DNA of 64,000 nucleotides from Streptococcus mitis (GCF_002096845.1 NZ_NCVK01000058.1:62001-126000), one strand, 5' to 3'; counted from the stretch's first letter, positions 9,746 to 20,515 are shown. Notes: generated by a model from the letters alone, not told the origin. Numbers and translations: made by a program.

Positions 9746-12070
9746 ATGGTTGTTAAAACAGTTGTTGAAGCACAAGATATTTTTGACAAAGCTTGGGAAG
9801 GCTTCAAAGGCGTAGATTGGAAAGAAAAAGCAAGTGTATCACGCTTCGTACAAGCTAACTACACACCTTACGATGGAGACGAAAGCTTCCTCGCAGGACC
9901 AACAGAACGTTCACTTCACATCAAAAAAATTGTAGAAGAAACTAAGGCTCACTACGAAGAAACTCGTTTCCCAATGGACACTCGTCCAACATCTATCGCT
10001 GATATCCCAGCAGGATTTATCGACAAAGAAAACGAAGTTATCTTCGGTATCCAAAACGATGAACTCTTCAAATTGAACTTCATGCCAAAAGGTGGTATCC
10101 GTATGGCTGAAACTACTTTGAAAGAAAATGGATACGAACCAGACCCAGCTGTTCACGAAATCTTTACTAAATACGTAACAACAGTTAACGACGGTATCTT
10201 CCGTGCCTACACTTCAAACATCCGTCGCGCTCGTCACGCACACACTGTAACTGGTCTTCCAGATGCATACTCACGCGGACGTATCATCGGTGTTTACGCA
10301 CGTCTTGCTCTTTACGGTGCAGACTACTTGATGCAAGAAAAAGTAAACGACTGGAACGCAATCGAAGAAATCGATGAAGAAACAATCCGTCTTCGTGAAG
10401 AAATCAATCTTCAATATCAAGCATTGCAACAAGTTGTTCGCTTGGGTGACCTTTATGGAGTTGACGTTCGCAAACCAGCGATGAACGTTAAAGAAGCAAT
10501 CCAATGGGTTAACATCGCCTTCATGTCTGTCTGCCGTGTTATCAACGGTGCTGCTACATCTCTAGGTCGTGTGCCAATCGTATTGGACATCTTTGCAGAA
10601 CGTGACCTTGCTCGTGGTACCTTTACTGAATCAGAAATCCAAGAATTCGTTGATGATTTCGTTATGAAACTTCGTACAGTTAAATTTGCTCGTACAAAAG
10701 CTTATGACCAATTGTACTCAGGTGACCCAACTTTCATCACAACTTCTATGGCTGGTATGGGTAACGACGGTCGTCACCGTGTTACTAAGATGGACTACCG
10801 TTTCTTGAACACACTTGACAACATCGGTAACTCTCCGGAACCAAACTTGACAGTTCTTTGGACTGATAAATTGCCATACAACTTCCGTCGCTACTGTATG
10901 CACATGAGCCACAAACACTCTTCAATCCAATACGAAGGTGTAACAACAATGGCTAAAGACGGATATGGTGAAATGAGTTGTATCTCATGCTGTGTGTCTC
11001 CACTTGACCCAGAAAATGAAGAACAACGCCACAACATCCAGTACTTCGGTGCGCGTGTAAACGTATTGAAAGCCCTTCTTACTGGTTTGAACGGTGGTTA
11101 CGACGATGTACACAAAGACTACAAAGTATTTGATATCGAACCAATCCGTGACGAAGTTCTTGAATTTGAATCAGTTAAAGCTAACTTTGAAAAATCTCTT
11201 GACTGGTTGACTGACACTTACGTAGATGCTTTGAACATCATCCACTACATGACTGATAAGTACAACTACGAAGCTGTTCAAATGGCCTTCTTGCCAACTA
11301 AACAACGTGCCAACATGGGATTCGGTATCTGTGGATTTGCCAACACTGTTGATACATTGTCAGCTATCAAATACGCTACAGTTAAACCAATCCGTGATGA
11401 AAATGGCTACATCTACGATTACGAAACAATCGGTGAATACCCACGTTGGGGTGAAGATGATCCTCGTTCAAACGAATTGGCAGAATGGTTGATCGAAGCT
11501 TACACAACTCGTCTACGTAGCCACAAACTTTACAAAGACGCAGAAGCTACAGTTTCACTTTTGACTATCACATCTAACGTTGCTTACTCTAAACAAACTG
11601 GTAACTCACCAGTCCACAAAGGTGTATACCTCAACGAAGATGGTTCTGTGAACTTGTCTAAACTTGAATTCTTCTCACCAGGTGCTAACCCATCTAATAA
11701 AGCTAAAGGTGGATGGTTGCAAAACTTGAACTCACTTTCTAGCCTTGACTTTAGTTATGCGGCTGATGGTATCTCATTGACTACACAAGTATCACCTCGC
11801 GCTCTTGGTAAGACTCGTGACGAACAAGTTGATAACTTGGTAACAATCCTTGATGGTTACTTCGAAAACGGTGGACAACACGTTAACTTGAACGTTATGG
11901 ACTTGAACGATGTTTACGAAAAGATTATGTCTGGTGAAGATGTTATCGTACGTATCTCTGGATACTGTGTAAACACTAAATACCTCACTCCAGAACAAAA
12001 AACTGAATTGACACAACGTGTCTTCCACGAAGTTCTTTCAATGGATGATGCCTTGGATGCGTTGAGCTAA
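9746..12070 (+). CDS. pflB: Formate C-acetyltransferase (pyruvate formate-lyase)
   Basis: A 774-residue glycyl-radical enzyme converting pyruvate and CoA to acetyl-CoA and formate, central to anaerobic mixed-acid fermentation. The active-site cysteine pair is in [12 protein letters not shown]. The radical glycine is in [13 protein letters not shown] near the C-terminus, in place of the more usual RVSGYAV. The ATG at 9746 follows AAAGAGGAC; an in-frame ATG at 9710 is upstream of that site and is rejected. Codon use is strongly biased to C-ending and A-ending preferred codons, as expected for a highly expressed gene. It is monocistronic, with a terminator directly after. The activase gene is not in the window. 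Confidence 0.97.
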   Translation: MVVKTVVEAQDIFDKAWEGFKGVDWKEKASVSRFVQANYTPYDGDESFLAGPTERSLHIKKIVEETKAHYEETRFPMDTRPTSIADIPAGFIDKENEVIFGIQNDELFKLNFMPKGGIRMAETTLKENGYEPDPAVHEIFTKYVTTVNDGIFRAYTSNIRRARHAHTVTGLPDAYSRGRIIGVYARLALYGADYLMQEKVNDWNAIEEIDEETIRLREEINLQYQALQQVVRLGDLYGVDVRKPAMNVKEAIQWVNIAFMSVCRVINGAATSLGRVPIVLDIFAERDLARGTFTESEIQEFVDDFVMKLRTVKFARTKAYDQLYSGDPTFITTSMAGMGNDGRHRVTKMDYRFLNTLDNIGNSPEPNLTVLWTDKLPYNFRRYCMHMSHKHSSIQYEGVTTMAKDGYGEMSCISCCVSPLDPENEEQRHNIQYFGARVNVLKALLTGLNGGYDDVHKDYKVFDIEPIRDEVLEFESVKANFEKSLDWLTDTYVDALNIIHYMTDKYNYEAVQMAFLPTKQRANMGFGICGFANTVDTLSAIKYATVKPIRDENGYIYDYETIGEYPRWGEDDPRSNELAEWLIEAYTTRLRSHKLYKDAEATVSLLTITSNVAYSKQTGNSPVHKGVYLNEDGSVNLSKLEFFSPGANPSNKAKGGWLQNLNSLSSLDFSYAADGISLTTQVSPRALGKTRDEQVDNLVTILDGYFENGGQHVNLNVMDLNDVYEKIMSGEDVIVRISGYCVNTKYLTPEQKTELTQRVFHEVLSMDDALDALS

Positions 12071-12094
12071 TCAAGTTCTTGAATAATGAAATAC

Positions 12095-12128
12095 GGAACC
12101 CTCGGTCAGTCGACTGAGGGTTGTTTTT
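12095..12128 (+). terminator. Terminator of pflB
   Basis: ACCCTC (12098-12103) pairs with GAGGGT around a GTCAGTCGACT loop region, followed by TGTTTTTTG. Confidence 0.85.
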
Positions 12129-12147
12129 TGGGATCTTCAATTCCTTA

Positions 12148-12260
12148 ATACTCAATGAAAATCAAAGAGCAAACTAGGAAGCTAGTCGCAGGTTGCTCAA
12201 AACACTGTTTTGAGGTTACAGGTAGAGATGACGCGGTTTGAAGAGATTTTCGAAGAGTAT
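12148..12260 (-). repeat. BOX element (C-B-A on the plus strand, shortened)
   Basis: Starts ATACTCAATGAAAATCAAAG and ends TTTTCGAAGAGTAT. It has the same internal deletion as the copy at 3.0 kb and about the same length (113 bases), with about a dozen substitutions between them. It lies between the pflB terminator and trkH. Confidence 0.85.
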
Positions 12261-12371
12261 AAGTCAGGATCTTTAGTGTCTCACTTGGTTTAAAAAGAGA
12301 GTTAGTTGTGGGTGAGAGTTCATCAGAAATAAAAACACCACACTTTGTAAGAGACAAGGTGTGGTTGTATT

Positions 12372-13811
12372 TTATCTCTTAGACCAAGTTCTCTTCATAA
12401 AGAGAAGGAGGATTGGGTAAATCTCCAAGCGCCCTGCAATCATTGCAAAGGAGAGGAGAATTTTTGAGATAGGACTAAAGATTGAGAAGCTAGAGGTGGT
12501 TCCTAGGATAGGACCGATGTTATTGAAACAGCTAAAGACAGCACTGGTCACTACCAGAAAATCATTGCTATCTAGGCTGACAATAAAGATAAGCGCTAGC
12601 AAAATCATAGCATAGATGACAAAGTACTTGAGAATCTTATGCTGGGTATCCTTATCAATCACCGTTTTATTCACATGGAGAGTCAAAACACGGTGGGGAG
12701 ATAGAATTGACAAAATTTGATTTTTGGCAATTTTTGAAAGGATGAGACCTCGAATAACCTTGAGTCCACCTGCGGTTGATCCAGCAGAGCCACCGATTCC
12801 CATGAGGAAGAGGAGGATAAACTGGGAGAAGAGGGGCCAGTTGGTAATATCTCCATATCCAAAACCAGTTGTTGTAATGATGTTGGAAACCTGGAAGAAG
12901 GCCATTTCAAAGCTTTTGGAAAATCCTGGGTAGAGGTAGAGAGTATTGAGGCTAATCAAGCCTGTAGAAATTATTACGATGACTAAGTAAGCCCGAAGTT
13001 CTTCATCTCCAAAGAAGGCTTTGACGCGACGGAGCATAAGGTAGTAGTAGAGATTGAAATTTACCCCAAAAACCAGAACTCCGATACTGACTAGATAGGT
13101 AATCAGTGAGCTACCATAGTGGGCGATTCCATCGTTATAGACTGTAAAACCTCCTGTACCTGCTGTTCCCATGGCAATGACAAAACTATCAAATAGGGGC
13201 ATGCCAGCCAGATAATAGATGATGACAAAGAGGGAGAAGAGAGCTAGATAAAGGAGATAGAGAATCTGAGCAGTATTTTTGAGTTTGGATACAACCTTAC
13301 CGAAAACAGGGCCAGGAACCTCAGCCTTCATCACTTCTAGGTGACTATTTTTGGCATTGTCCATAATAGCGAGTGCAAAAACAAGCACTCCCATCCCTCC
13401 AATCAAGTGGGTAAAACTTCGCCAGAAGAGGAGGGAACGACTGAGAACAGAAACGTCGTTCAGAATAGTTGCTCCAGTAGTTGTAAAGCCAGAACTGATT
13501 TCAAAAAAGGCATCGATAACGCTGGGAATTTGTCTAGCAAAGACAAAGGGGAGACCACCAAAGAAGGACCAAAGGATCCAACAGAGGGCAACAATCAAGA
13601 CTCCCTCCTTGGCATAAATCCGTTGATTTTTGGGCTTTTGTAAAATTCCTGAACCGCCTAGTAATACGAGAATCCCTATTGTTGAAAAGAGGGCTGTAAA
13701 GACTTGGCTCGATTCACGGTAATAGACAGCGACAGACACAGGAACCGAAAGAAGAACAGCTTCAATCAAAAGTAACTTTGAAAGGAGGTAACGAATCATA
13801 CTTTTATTCAT
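12372..13811 (-). CDS. trkH: Potassium uptake protein, TrkH/KtrB type
   Basis: A 479-residue integral membrane subunit of a Trk/Ktr potassium transporter. Four pore-loop repeats can be traced: SSGFTTTGATIL, MGTAGTGGFTVY, SNIITTTGFGYGD and SCFNNIGPILG, each carrying the filter glycine. Eight or more membrane helices alternate with them. It is the second gene of a two-gene operon, three bases after the trkA-type gene that encodes its cytosolic gating ring. The ATG at 13811 follows a GAGGTAAGAG-like site on the minus strand. Function in K+ uptake and osmotic or pH adaptation is family knowledge. Confidence 0.94.
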   Translation of the reverse strand: MNKSMIRYLLSKLLLIEAVLLSVPVSVAVYYRESSQVFTALFSTIGILVLLGGSGILQKPKNQRIYAKEGVLIVALCWILWSFFGGLPFVFARQIPSVIDAFFEISSGFTTTGATILNDVSVLSRSLLFWRSFTHLIGGMGVLVFALAIMDNAKNSHLEVMKAEVPGPVFGKVVSKLKNTAQILYLLYLALFSLFVIIYYLAGMPLFDSFVIAMGTAGTGGFTVYNDGIAHYGSSLITYLVSIGVLVFGVNFNLYYYLMLRRVKAFFGDEELRAYLVIVIISTGLISLNTLYLYPGFSKSFEMAFFQVSNIITTTGFGYGDITNWPLFSQFILLFLMGIGGSAGSTAGGLKVIRGLILSKIAKNQILSILSPHRVLTLHVNKTVIDKDTQHKILKYFVIYAMILLALIFIVSLDSNDFLVVTSAVFSCFNNIGPILGTTSSFSIFSPISKILLSFAMIAGRLEIYPILLLFMKRTWSKR

Positions 13812-13814
13812 CTC

Positions 13815-15164
13815 TTACCTCGCAATCAAGTCATAAATCTTGGTGATGTTTGGCAACAAGGTTGTTACTAGGAGCTTGTCTCCAACTTCCAACATATCCT
13901 CCCCAGTAGGGAAAATAGTCTTGCCCTTTCGAATGATGGCCGCAATAAGAACCCCTTTTTTCAGTTTTAGTTGAGAAAGAGGTTTGGCAGTCATTTTATT
14001 GGCTTCCTTGATATGGAATTGCAGGGTTTCGATTTGGCCATTGGCTAGATGGTGCATGGCTTGAAGGTCTGAATACTGGGCATTAACACGACCACGAATA
14101 AAGTGCATAATCGTATCTACAGCGATGCTTTTAGGTGTGATGATACTTGAAAAATCAGGTGCATTGATGATCTCGAGGAGACTGGTACGATTGACCTTGG
14201 TGATATTTTTTTGTACACCTACCCTGTCAAGGAACATAGAGGTAATTAGATTTTCCTCATCGACTCCTGTTAGAGTGGCAACGGCATCATAGTTTTGAGC
14301 ACTTTCTTCCAGCAGGATATCTTTTGCGGTTCCATCTCCTTGAACGATGTAGAGATTTGGGAATTTCTCGCTAAAGAAGCTGGCGATTTCGGGATTGATT
14401 TCAATGACTTTTGTATCGATACGACTGTCTTTGAGGATACCTAGTAGATAATAGGCAATTCTACCTGCACCGACGATGAGAAGGCTCTTCACGGCACGAG
14501 ATTTAAAATAATTATGGAAGAGCATCATATCAACACGGTTACCAGTGACAAAGATTCTATCTTTATCCTGTATGGTCATGTCACCACTTGGGATGATAAT
14601 TTGATGATCTCTTTCTATCGCACAGACAATGACATTGCCGAATTTTTTCCGAAAATCAGAGATGGGCATTTGGCAAAGACCACTGGAGGATTTAACAGTG
14701 AATTCCATGAGGCTAACGCGTCCACCAAAGAAACGTTCGACAGAGAGGGCGTTGGGGAAGTCAATGATATTCGCGATAGCGCGGGCAGCCAAGAGCTCAG
14801 GATTAACGATAAGAGAAAAACCGAGAATATTCTTTTCCTTGAAATAAGAGTTAGAGTATTCAGGGTTCCGCACCCGAACGATGGTCTCTTTAGCTCCCAT
14901 TTTTTTGGCTAGAACGGCTGCAATCATGTTCACTTCATCGTATTCAGTCAGAGCGATAAAGATATCACAATCCTGGACACTGGCTTGCTCAAGGATGGTA
15001 AAATCGGCCCCGTTACCAAGGATACCCATGATATCAAAGCGATTAACAATATGATTGAGAACAGCTTCGTCTTGCTCAATCAGCAAAACATCATGCTTTT
15101 CTGCAACCAAGGAGCGACAGAGGGCAAAACCAACTTTTCCCCCTCCGACAAGGATAATTTTCAT
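13815..15164 (-). CDS. trkA: Trk/Ktr potassium uptake regulatory subunit, two RCK domains
   Basis: A 449-residue cytosolic protein with two tandem NAD-binding RCK_N domains, each followed by a C-terminal RCK_C lobe. The dinucleotide loops are VGGGKVGFALCRSL near residue 6 and VGAGRIAYYLLGIL near residue 232. Such double-length TrkA proteins assemble as tetramers under TrkH and gate potassium flow in response to nucleotides. It is first in the operon with trkH, with only three bases between. It diverges from the SAM hydrolase gene across 188 bases that hold both promoters. Confidence 0.94.
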   Translation of the reverse strand: MKIILVGGGKVGFALCRSLVAEKHDVLLIEQDEAVLNHIVNRFDIMGILGNGADFTILEQASVQDCDIFIALTEYDEVNMIAAVLAKKMGAKETIVRVRNPEYSNSYFKEKNILGFSLIVNPELLAARAIANIIDFPNALSVERFFGGRVSLMEFTVKSSSGLCQMPISDFRKKFGNVIVCAIERDHQIIIPSGDMTIQDKDRIFVTGNRVDMMLFHNYFKSRAVKSLLIVGAGRIAYYLLGILKDSRIDTKVIEINPEIASFFSEKFPNLYIVQGDGTAKDILLEESAQNYDAVATLTGVDEENLITSMFLDRVGVQKNITKVNRTSLLEIINAPDFSSIITPKSIAVDTIMHFIRGRVNAQYSDLQAMHHLANGQIETLQFHIKEANKMTAKPLSQLKLKKGVLIAAIIRKGKTIFPTGEDMLEVGDKLLVTTLLPNITKIYDLIAR

Positions 15165-15352
15165 ATTAAAACCTACTTTTTCATGATGTAACTATCATAC
15201 CTTTTTTCAAGAAAAAATGCACCTACTAGCTAATAGCAAGAGCTTTTAGTAGGAATTTTGCTATAAGGTAAAACTATACCCTAATCAATTGAAATAGCTA
15301 TTAGCACCTTTCTCTGAAATATGGTATGATAAAGGATATACAAGGAGATAAA

Positions 15353-16201
15353 ATGAATAATAATTTACTGGTATTACAATCAGACTTTGGTCTGGTTGAT
15401 GGTGCGGTATCGGCTATGATTGGAGTGGCTTTAGAAGAGTCTCCAACCTTAAAAATTCATCATTTGACGCACGATATCACGCCTTATAATATTTTTGAGG
15501 GGAGCTATCGTCTCTTTCAGACGGTGGATTACTGGCCTGAGGGAACGACATTTGTATCGGTGGTCGATCCAGGTGTTGGCTCGAAACGTAAGAGTGTGGT
15601 TGCCAAGACTGCAAAAAATCAATATATTGTCACGCCAGATAATGGGACGCTTTCTTTTATCAAGAAACACGTTGGCATTGTAGCTATTCGTGAAATTTCT
15701 GAGGTAGCCAATAGACGTCAAAATACAGAGCATTCTTATACCTTCCACGGTCGTGATGTCTATGCCTATACTGGTGCTAAACTAGCCAGCGGTCACATTA
15801 CTTTTGAGGAAGTGGGGCCAGAGCTCAGTGTGGATCAGATTGTGGAACTTCCAGTCGTAGAGACTATCATTGAAGAGCATCTGGTGAAGGGAGCCATTGA
15901 TATTCTGGATGTGCGTTTTGGTTCGCTTTGGACCTCTATCACGCGAGAAGAGTTTTACAAGCTGGAACCAGAATTTGGTGACCGTTTTGAAGTGACTATC
16001 TATCACGCTGATATGCTGGTCTATCAAAATCAGGTTGTCTATGGAAAATCATTTGCAGATGTGAGAATTGGGCAACCAATCCTTTACATCAACTCTCTCT
16101 ATCGTTTAGGTCTGGCTATCAACCAAGGCTCTTTTGCCAAGGCCTATAATGTGGGTGTCGGTTCATCTTGGACCATTGAAATAAAGAAAATAGAGTCATA
16201 A
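15353..16201 (+). CDS. SAM hydroxide adenosyltransferase family protein (DUF62)
   Basis: A 282-residue protein of the DUF62 family, whose members hydrolyse S-adenosylmethionine to adenosine and methionine by activating water; related fluorinases use halide. Typical motifs are LLVLQSDFGLVDGAVSAM at the N-terminus, SVVDPGVGSKRKSVV near residue 75 and VTPDNGTLSFI near residue 95. The ATG at 15353 follows ACAAGGAGAT, so the longer frame from 15326 is rejected. It is followed after 15 bases by the UPF0397 transporter component and then by its ATPase and permease. The same association occurs in many Firmicutes and suggests a shared nucleoside, methionine or vitamin role, which remains unproven. Confidence 0.9.
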   Translation: MNNNLLVLQSDFGLVDGAVSAMIGVALEESPTLKIHHLTHDITPYNIFEGSYRLFQTVDYWPEGTTFVSVVDPGVGSKRKSVVAKTAKNQYIVTPDNGTLSFIKKHVGIVAIREISEVANRRQNTEHSYTFHGRDVYAYTGAKLASGHITFEEVGPELSVDQIVELPVVETIIEEHLVKGAIDILDVRFGSLWTSITREEFYKLEPEFGDRFEVTIYHADMLVYQNQVVYGKSFADVRIGQPILYINSLYRLGLAINQGSFAKAYNVGVGSSWTIEIKKIES

Positions 16202-16216
16202 AATAGGAGAATATAG

Positions 16217-16762
16217 ATGAAAAATCAATCAATTAAACAAGTTGTTGCTATCGGTGTTGGGGCTGCCCTCTTTGTTGTCATCGGGATGATTAACATTCCT
16301 ACCCCTGTTCCAAATACAAGCATCCAGCTTCAGTATGCGGTACAGACCCTCTTGTCTATCATTTTTGGCCCTCTAGTGGGATTACTTGTTGGCTTAATTG
16401 GGCATGCGGTGAAGGACGCTATTGCTGGCTATGGTCTGTGGTGGACTTGGATTATTGCTAGTGGTCTCTTTGGTCTAGCTGTGGGGCTATTTAGAAAGTA
16501 CGTTCGCGTGATCAATGGTGTCTTTGACTGGAAAGATATTCTTATTTTTAACCTCATTCAATTACTTGCAAATGCCCTTGTTTGGGGTGTCTTGGCACCA
16601 CTTGGAGATGTTGTGATTTATCAAGAAGCTGCAGAAAAAGTATTTGCCCAAGGGATTGTTGCGGGAATTGCTAATGGTGTATCTGTAGCTATTGCAGGAA
16701 CTCTTCTCTTGCTTGCCTATGCAGGAACTCAAACTCGTGCAGGAAGTTTGAAAAAGGATTAA
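16217..16762 (+). CDS. ECF transporter substrate-specific component, UPF0397 family
   Basis: A 181-residue integral membrane protein with five to six hydrophobic segments, such as [20 protein letters not shown] and [19 protein letters not shown]. It belongs to UPF0397, the S-component family found with a dedicated two-domain ATPase and a T component. It would bind the transported vitamin or precursor at the outer face. The next genes, 168 bases on, supply the energising module, so this is a self-contained ECF transporter. Substrate is not established to my knowledge. The upstream SAM-hydrolase-family gene is the best contextual clue. Confidence 0.9.
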   Translation: MKNQSIKQVVAIGVGAALFVVIGMINIPTPVPNTSIQLQYAVQTLLSIIFGPLVGLLVGLIGHAVKDAIAGYGLWWTWIIASGLFGLAVGLFRKYVRVINGVFDWKDILIFNLIQLLANALVWGVLAPLGDVVIYQEAAEKVFAQGIVAGIANGVSVAIAGTLLLLAYAGTQTRAGSLKKD

Positions 16763-16929
16763 AATGATGGGGAAGGCTGGGCAACCAGTCTTTTTCGATG
16801 TTTATAGATTAGTTAGGTAAGCTAGCTAGAATAGGAATTTTTTGGAGCTAAGATTTTAAGAGAAGAGACTGCAAGAAGGGCTTGATTTATGATAAAATAG
16901 AAGTCTAAGAAGCGAATGAAGAGAGTAAG

Positions 16930-18612
16930 ATGAAAGAAGCTATAATTGAGTGGAAGGATTTCTCTTTCCGGTATGAAACACAACAAGAACCGACCTTGCA
17001 AGGGGTGGACTTGACCATTTACAAGGGAGAGAAAGTCTTAATTGTTGGGCCATCTGGGTCAGGCAAGTCTACCTTGGGTCAATGTTTGAATGGGATTATT
17101 CCCAATATTTACAAGGGTCAGATGTCTGGAGAATTTTTGATCAAGGGGCAAGCAGCCTTTGATATGAGCATCTACGATAAATCTCATCTGGTCAGTACAG
17201 TTTTGCAGGATACAGATGGGCAGTTTATCGGCTTGTCCGTGGCAGAGGATTTGGCTTTTGCTCTAGAAAATGATGTAACAAGTCTAGAAGAGATGAAAAG
17301 CCGTGTTCATAAATGGGCTGAAAAGCTGGATCTTATTTCTTTACTGTATCAGCGTCCTCAGGATTTGTCAGGTGGACAAAAGCAGCGAGTCAGTCTGGCT
17401 GGTGTCTTGATTGATGAGAGTCCGATTCTCTTGTTTGATGAGCCACTCGCCAATCTGGATCCCAAGTCAGGTCAGGATATTATCGAATTGATTGACCGGA
17501 TTCATAAGGAAGAGGGGACGACGACACTTATTATCGAGCACCGTTTGGAGGATGTTCTGCATCGCCCCGTGGATCGGATTGTCTTGATAAATGATGGTCG
17601 TATCCTCTTTAATGGGAGTCCGGATCAGTTACTGGCGACTGATTTATTGACTCAAAATGGAATCCGGGAACCCCTTTATCTAACCACTCTCCGTCAATTG
17701 GGTGTGGATTTAGCCAAGGAAGAACAATTAGCGAATCTGGCTAACATGTCTATCTCAAAAGGTCAGGTTCAGTTGCAGAATGAACTAGCAAAAGAAACCC
17801 CAGAATTACAGTCACTCTTTAGACTAGAGGACGTGTCATTTTCTTATGATGATAGGCCGATTTTAAAGTCCCTACATTTGGATATTAAAAAGGGTGAAAA
17901 GATTGCCATTGTCGGAAAAAATGGAGCAGGGAAGTCAACTCTAGCCAAGGCTCTAAGTGCTTTTATTCAGACTGAAGGACGCTATCTGTGGGAAGGGCAG
18001 GATATAAAAGGAGATTCTGTTGCAGAACGGGCGGAACGAGTAGGCTATGTGCTGCAAAATCCTAATCAAATGATTTCAACCAACATGATTTTTGATGAGG
18101 TGGCTCTGGGACTTCGTTTGCGAGGTGTGGACGAGCAGGAAATTGAAACGAGAGTCTATGAAACTTTGAAAATCTGTGGTCTATATGAATTCCGTAATTG
18201 GCCCATTTCTGCCCTTTCGTTTGGACAGAAAAAACGTGTCACTATTGCCTCGATTTTGGTTTTAGGAGCTGAAATTATCCTCTTAGATGAACCGACAGCA
18301 GGTCAAGACCAGAAGAACTATACTGAGATTATGGAATTTCTCGAAGAACTGCATCAAAAAGGGCATACCATTGTCATGATTACCCATGATATGCAATTGA
18401 TGCTGGATTATTCAGACCGGGCCCTCGTCATGGTTGATGGGGAATTGATTGCCGATACTGATCCAGCTAGTCTGTTGAGCAATCCTGAGCTGTTAGTAAA
18501 AGCCAATCTAAAAGAAACTTCAATCTTCAACTTGGCCAAGAAACTAGACGTGGATCCACTTGCTTTAACGGCATTTTATAAAGAAAGGAGAGAAGGATGC
18601 AAGCTAAATTAA
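16930..18612 (+). CDS. ECF transporter double ATPase (CbiO/EcfA-like, fused)
   Basis: A 560-residue protein with two complete ABC ATPase domains in tandem. The first has Walker [12 protein letters not shown], signature [13 protein letters not shown] and Walker [15 protein letters not shown]. The second, from about residue 300, has [28 protein letters not shown] (a degenerate signature, S-F-G-Q) and [12 protein letters not shown]. Most ECF modules use two separate ATPase genes, so this is the fused form seen with UPF0397. It overlaps the following T-component gene by 16 bases. ATG 16930 follows AGAGAGTAAG, and a weak TAAAAT -10 lies at 16892-16897. Confidence 0.92.
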   Translation: MKEAIIEWKDFSFRYETQQEPTLQGVDLTIYKGEKVLIVGPSGSGKSTLGQCLNGIIPNIYKGQMSGEFLIKGQAAFDMSIYDKSHLVSTVLQDTDGQFIGLSVAEDLAFALENDVTSLEEMKSRVHKWAEKLDLISLLYQRPQDLSGGQKQRVSLAGVLIDESPILLFDEPLANLDPKSGQDIIELIDRIHKEEGTTTLIIEHRLEDVLHRPVDRIVLINDGRILFNGSPDQLLATDLLTQNGIREPLYLTTLRQLGVDLAKEEQLANLANMSISKGQVQLQNELAKETPELQSLFRLEDVSFSYDDRPILKSLHLDIKKGEKIAIVGKNGAGKSTLAKALSAFIQTEGRYLWEGQDIKGDSVAERAERVGYVLQNPNQMISTNMIFDEVALGLRLRGVDEQEIETRVYETLKICGLYEFRNWPISALSFGQKKRVTIASILVLGAEIILLDEPTAGQDQKNYTEIMEFLEELHQKGHTIVMITHDMQLMLDYSDRALVMVDGELIADTDPASLLSNPELLVKANLKETSIFNLAKKLDVDPLALTAFYKERREGCKLN

Positions 18613-19427
18613 TCGGTTACCAGCATAGAGATACTGTGATTCATCGCTTGTCAGGAGCTGGGAAACTCCTCTTTTTCATTCTCGTGTCATTGGCTGCCAT
18701 GATTAGCTATGATACCAGACTGCTTGTTCTGATTGCCATCTTTTCGGTCTTTCTCCTCTATTTGTCAGAAATCCGTTTTAAAGATGTTTCCTTTGTAGCA
18801 GTTTTTGCGACGGTATTTGCCGTTTTAAACGTTTTGATGGTCTATCTCTTTTCTCCTGAGTATGGGGTTGGACTTTACGGAGAGAGGAGTATGATTTGGC
18901 AGGGAATCGGTGCCTACACTCTAACCAGCCAGGAGCTCTTTTATCTGCTAAATTTGGCCATTAAGTACCTTTGCACCATTCCTCTGGCTATTATCTTTTT
19001 GATGACAACCCACCCTAGTCAGTTTGCTTCCAGTTTAAATCAAATTGGTGTGCCCTATAAGATTGCCTATTCTGTCAGCCTGACCTTGCGCTATATTCCA
19101 GATTTGCAGGAAGAATTCTTTACCATCAAGATGTCTCAGGAAGCGCGTGGGATGGAATTATCCAAGAAAGCTTCTCTTATGCAACGAATCAAAGGCAATC
19201 TGCGCATTATTACTCCCTTGATTTTTAGCTCGCTAGAACGCATTGATACCATCGCGACCGCCATGGAGCTTCGACGCTTTGGGAAAGAGAAAAAACGCAC
19301 TTGGTATAGTTATCAGGCTTTGAAAAAAAGAGATTATATTACCTTGCTTTTGGCAGCCTTGTTTTTAGTAGCTAGTTTACTACTTATCTTGCAGAATCAG
19401 GGACGATTTTACAACCCTTGGAAATAG
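18597..19427 (+). CDS. ECF transporter T component (EcfT/CbiQ family)
   Basis: A 276-residue transmembrane coupling protein of the ECF transporter encoded with the preceding two genes. Six hydrophobic segments are visible, and the cytoplasmic helices carry the family's alanine-arginine-glycine motif (SQEARGMEL near residue 180), plus a second one (TAMELRRFG near residue 222). These motifs dock into the ATPase grooves. The ATG at 18597 lies inside the ATPase gene after GAAAGGAGAGAAGG, giving translational coupling. Confidence 0.9.
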   Translation: MQAKLIGYQHRDTVIHRLSGAGKLLFFILVSLAAMISYDTRLLVLIAIFSVFLLYLSEIRFKDVSFVAVFATVFAVLNVLMVYLFSPEYGVGLYGERSMIWQGIGAYTLTSQELFYLLNLAIKYLCTIPLAIIFLMTTHPSQFASSLNQIGVPYKIAYSVSLTLRYIPDLQEEFFTIKMSQEARGMELSKKASLMQRIKGNLRIITPLIFSSLERIDTIATAMELRRFGKEKKRTWYSYQALKKRDYITLLLAALFLVASLLLILQNQGRFYNPWK

Positions 19428-19531
19428 TATTGTCAAAGTTTTCATTAGATAAGTAAAGAGAAATTATTCTATAACTTTTTATTGATAGATTGTATGAGAA
19501 ATAAAGTTAATAATTGTATGCTTGAAACTTT

Positions 19532-19570
19532 TTGACAAAATATGAATTAGTTTGTCTACTTTATAGTAGA
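19532..19570 (+). promoter_or_regulatory. Possible promoter with palindrome upstream of an acetyltransferase gene
   Basis: TTGACA at 19532-19537 stands 17 bases before TCTACT (19555-19560), which is a poor -10 but is one arm of the palindrome TCTACT-TTAT-AGTAGA (19555-19570). The rest of the stretch 19428-19742 is AT-rich and shows nothing else. Confidence 0.3.
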
Positions 19571-19742
19571 ATTTACACTACAAAATCAAAGTTATTCAAA
19601 TATAATCATTTTCAACTAAGTTCAGTGTCATAATGTAGAGACGATATAAAATAGTAAAAGTACTTAATTTAAATCGTGTTAATTTCATTTTGTGTAAACA
19701 TGGGAAAATTTGAATGTAGATAATGATGGGAGAGGATTTGTA

Positions 19743-20255
19743 ATGATCAGTTTAGAGCTGTTGTCTGAAGAAAATAGTTTAGACGTCTATTTTTTTGAAA
19801 AAGAGAATCAAGAGTATTTTGAGCGGAATTTGCCTCCTAGACCAGCTAACTATTTTGATTTAGAAAGTTTTAAAGAAATTACAAGGGAATTGTTAAGGGA
19901 ACAAGAGAATCATGATGTCTACATGCATCTTATTAGAGATGCACAAGGCATTATGGTTGGAAGAATCAATTTAAGTGTTTTAGAGAATAATCGAAAAACA
20001 GCAGAGCTTGGGTATAGGATTGGGGAAAATGTTAGAAATTTAGGTTATGCCAGCGAAGCGGTTAAACTCGTTTTAGAAAAAGTCTTCACGACTTATGGTT
20101 TCAATAGAATCATTGCAGGAACGGCAACAGGTAATCTACCCTCTCAGAGGGTGCTTTTAAAAAATGGCTTCACCTTTAGTAGGGTTATAGAAAATGACTT
20201 ACAAATTCATAATAAGTGGATTCATACAGCAGTATTTGAGATAACGAGGTCATAA
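19743..20255 (+). CDS. GNAT family N-acetyltransferase (RimJ/RimL-like)
   Basis: A 170-residue acetyl-CoA-dependent acetyltransferase. The acetyl-CoA-binding segment is seen as LGYRIGENVRNLGYASEAVK, the usual Q/R-x-x-G-x-G/A loop of the RimJ/RimL type. It is followed by GFNRIIAGTATGNLPSQRVL and KNGF near the end. The ATG at 19743 follows GGGAGAGG at 19728-19735, whereas an upstream in-frame TTG at 19710 has no such site. It stands alone between the ECF operon and a candidate RNA. The acceptor is unknown; ribosomal protein or small amine are both possible for this class. Confidence 0.85.
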   Translation: MISLELLSEENSLDVYFFEKENQEYFERNLPPRPANYFDLESFKEITRELLREQENHDVYMHLIRDAQGIMVGRINLSVLENNRKTAELGYRIGENVRNLGYASEAVKLVLEKVFTTYGFNRIIAGTATGNLPSQRVLLKNGFTFSRVIENDLQIHNKWIHTAVFEITRS

Positions 20256-20379
20256 TATCATCATTCCCAGTCCACAGATAGGTATAAAAGAGTAAGCAAT
20301 TTTTGCAGATATTTAAGAATTTTCTCCTAGAAACCCTTGGAAATAGTTTGAAAAAATTGAAAAAATCAAGTCGTTTCTA

Positions 20380-20515
20380 TTGACAATGATTCTGAAAGTG
20401 TTATACTAAGAAAGTAGTTTCGCTGATTTACTTCAAACCTGTTGTGAGGTAAGTTAACGATGCCTTAACCACGCTGTTTGCTGAGCTTGACTCCGGGCAG
20501 TGTGGCTATTTTTTT
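20380..20515 (+). ncRNA. Candidate structured small RNA or leader with promoter and terminator
   Basis: TTGACA (20380-20385) and TATACT (20402-20407), 16 bases apart, form a strong promoter. The predicted transcript, from about 20413, first folds TTACTTC (20429-20435) with GAGGTAA. It then forms a terminator of CCACGCTG (20469-20476) with CAGTGTGG (20498-20505), followed by ATTTTTTT to 20515. No reading frame of note is inside. trmL starts 23 bases after the T-run, so the element could be a free RNA of about 100 bases or an attenuator of trmL. I do not recognise the family. Confidence 0.5.

Noticed and set aside
9911-12028. Several minus-strand frames opposite pflB
   Set aside because: pflB has strongly biased codons that leave the opposite frames open; the translations are rich in Val, Phe and Cys without motifs.
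13341-13643. Plus-strand frames opposite trkH
   Set aside because: Hydrophilic shadow translations of a membrane protein gene, with no start signals.
19555-19570. TCTACT-TTAT-AGTAGA as a terminator
   Set aside because: It lacks a T-run and is AT-rich; it is kept only as a weak operator candidate.
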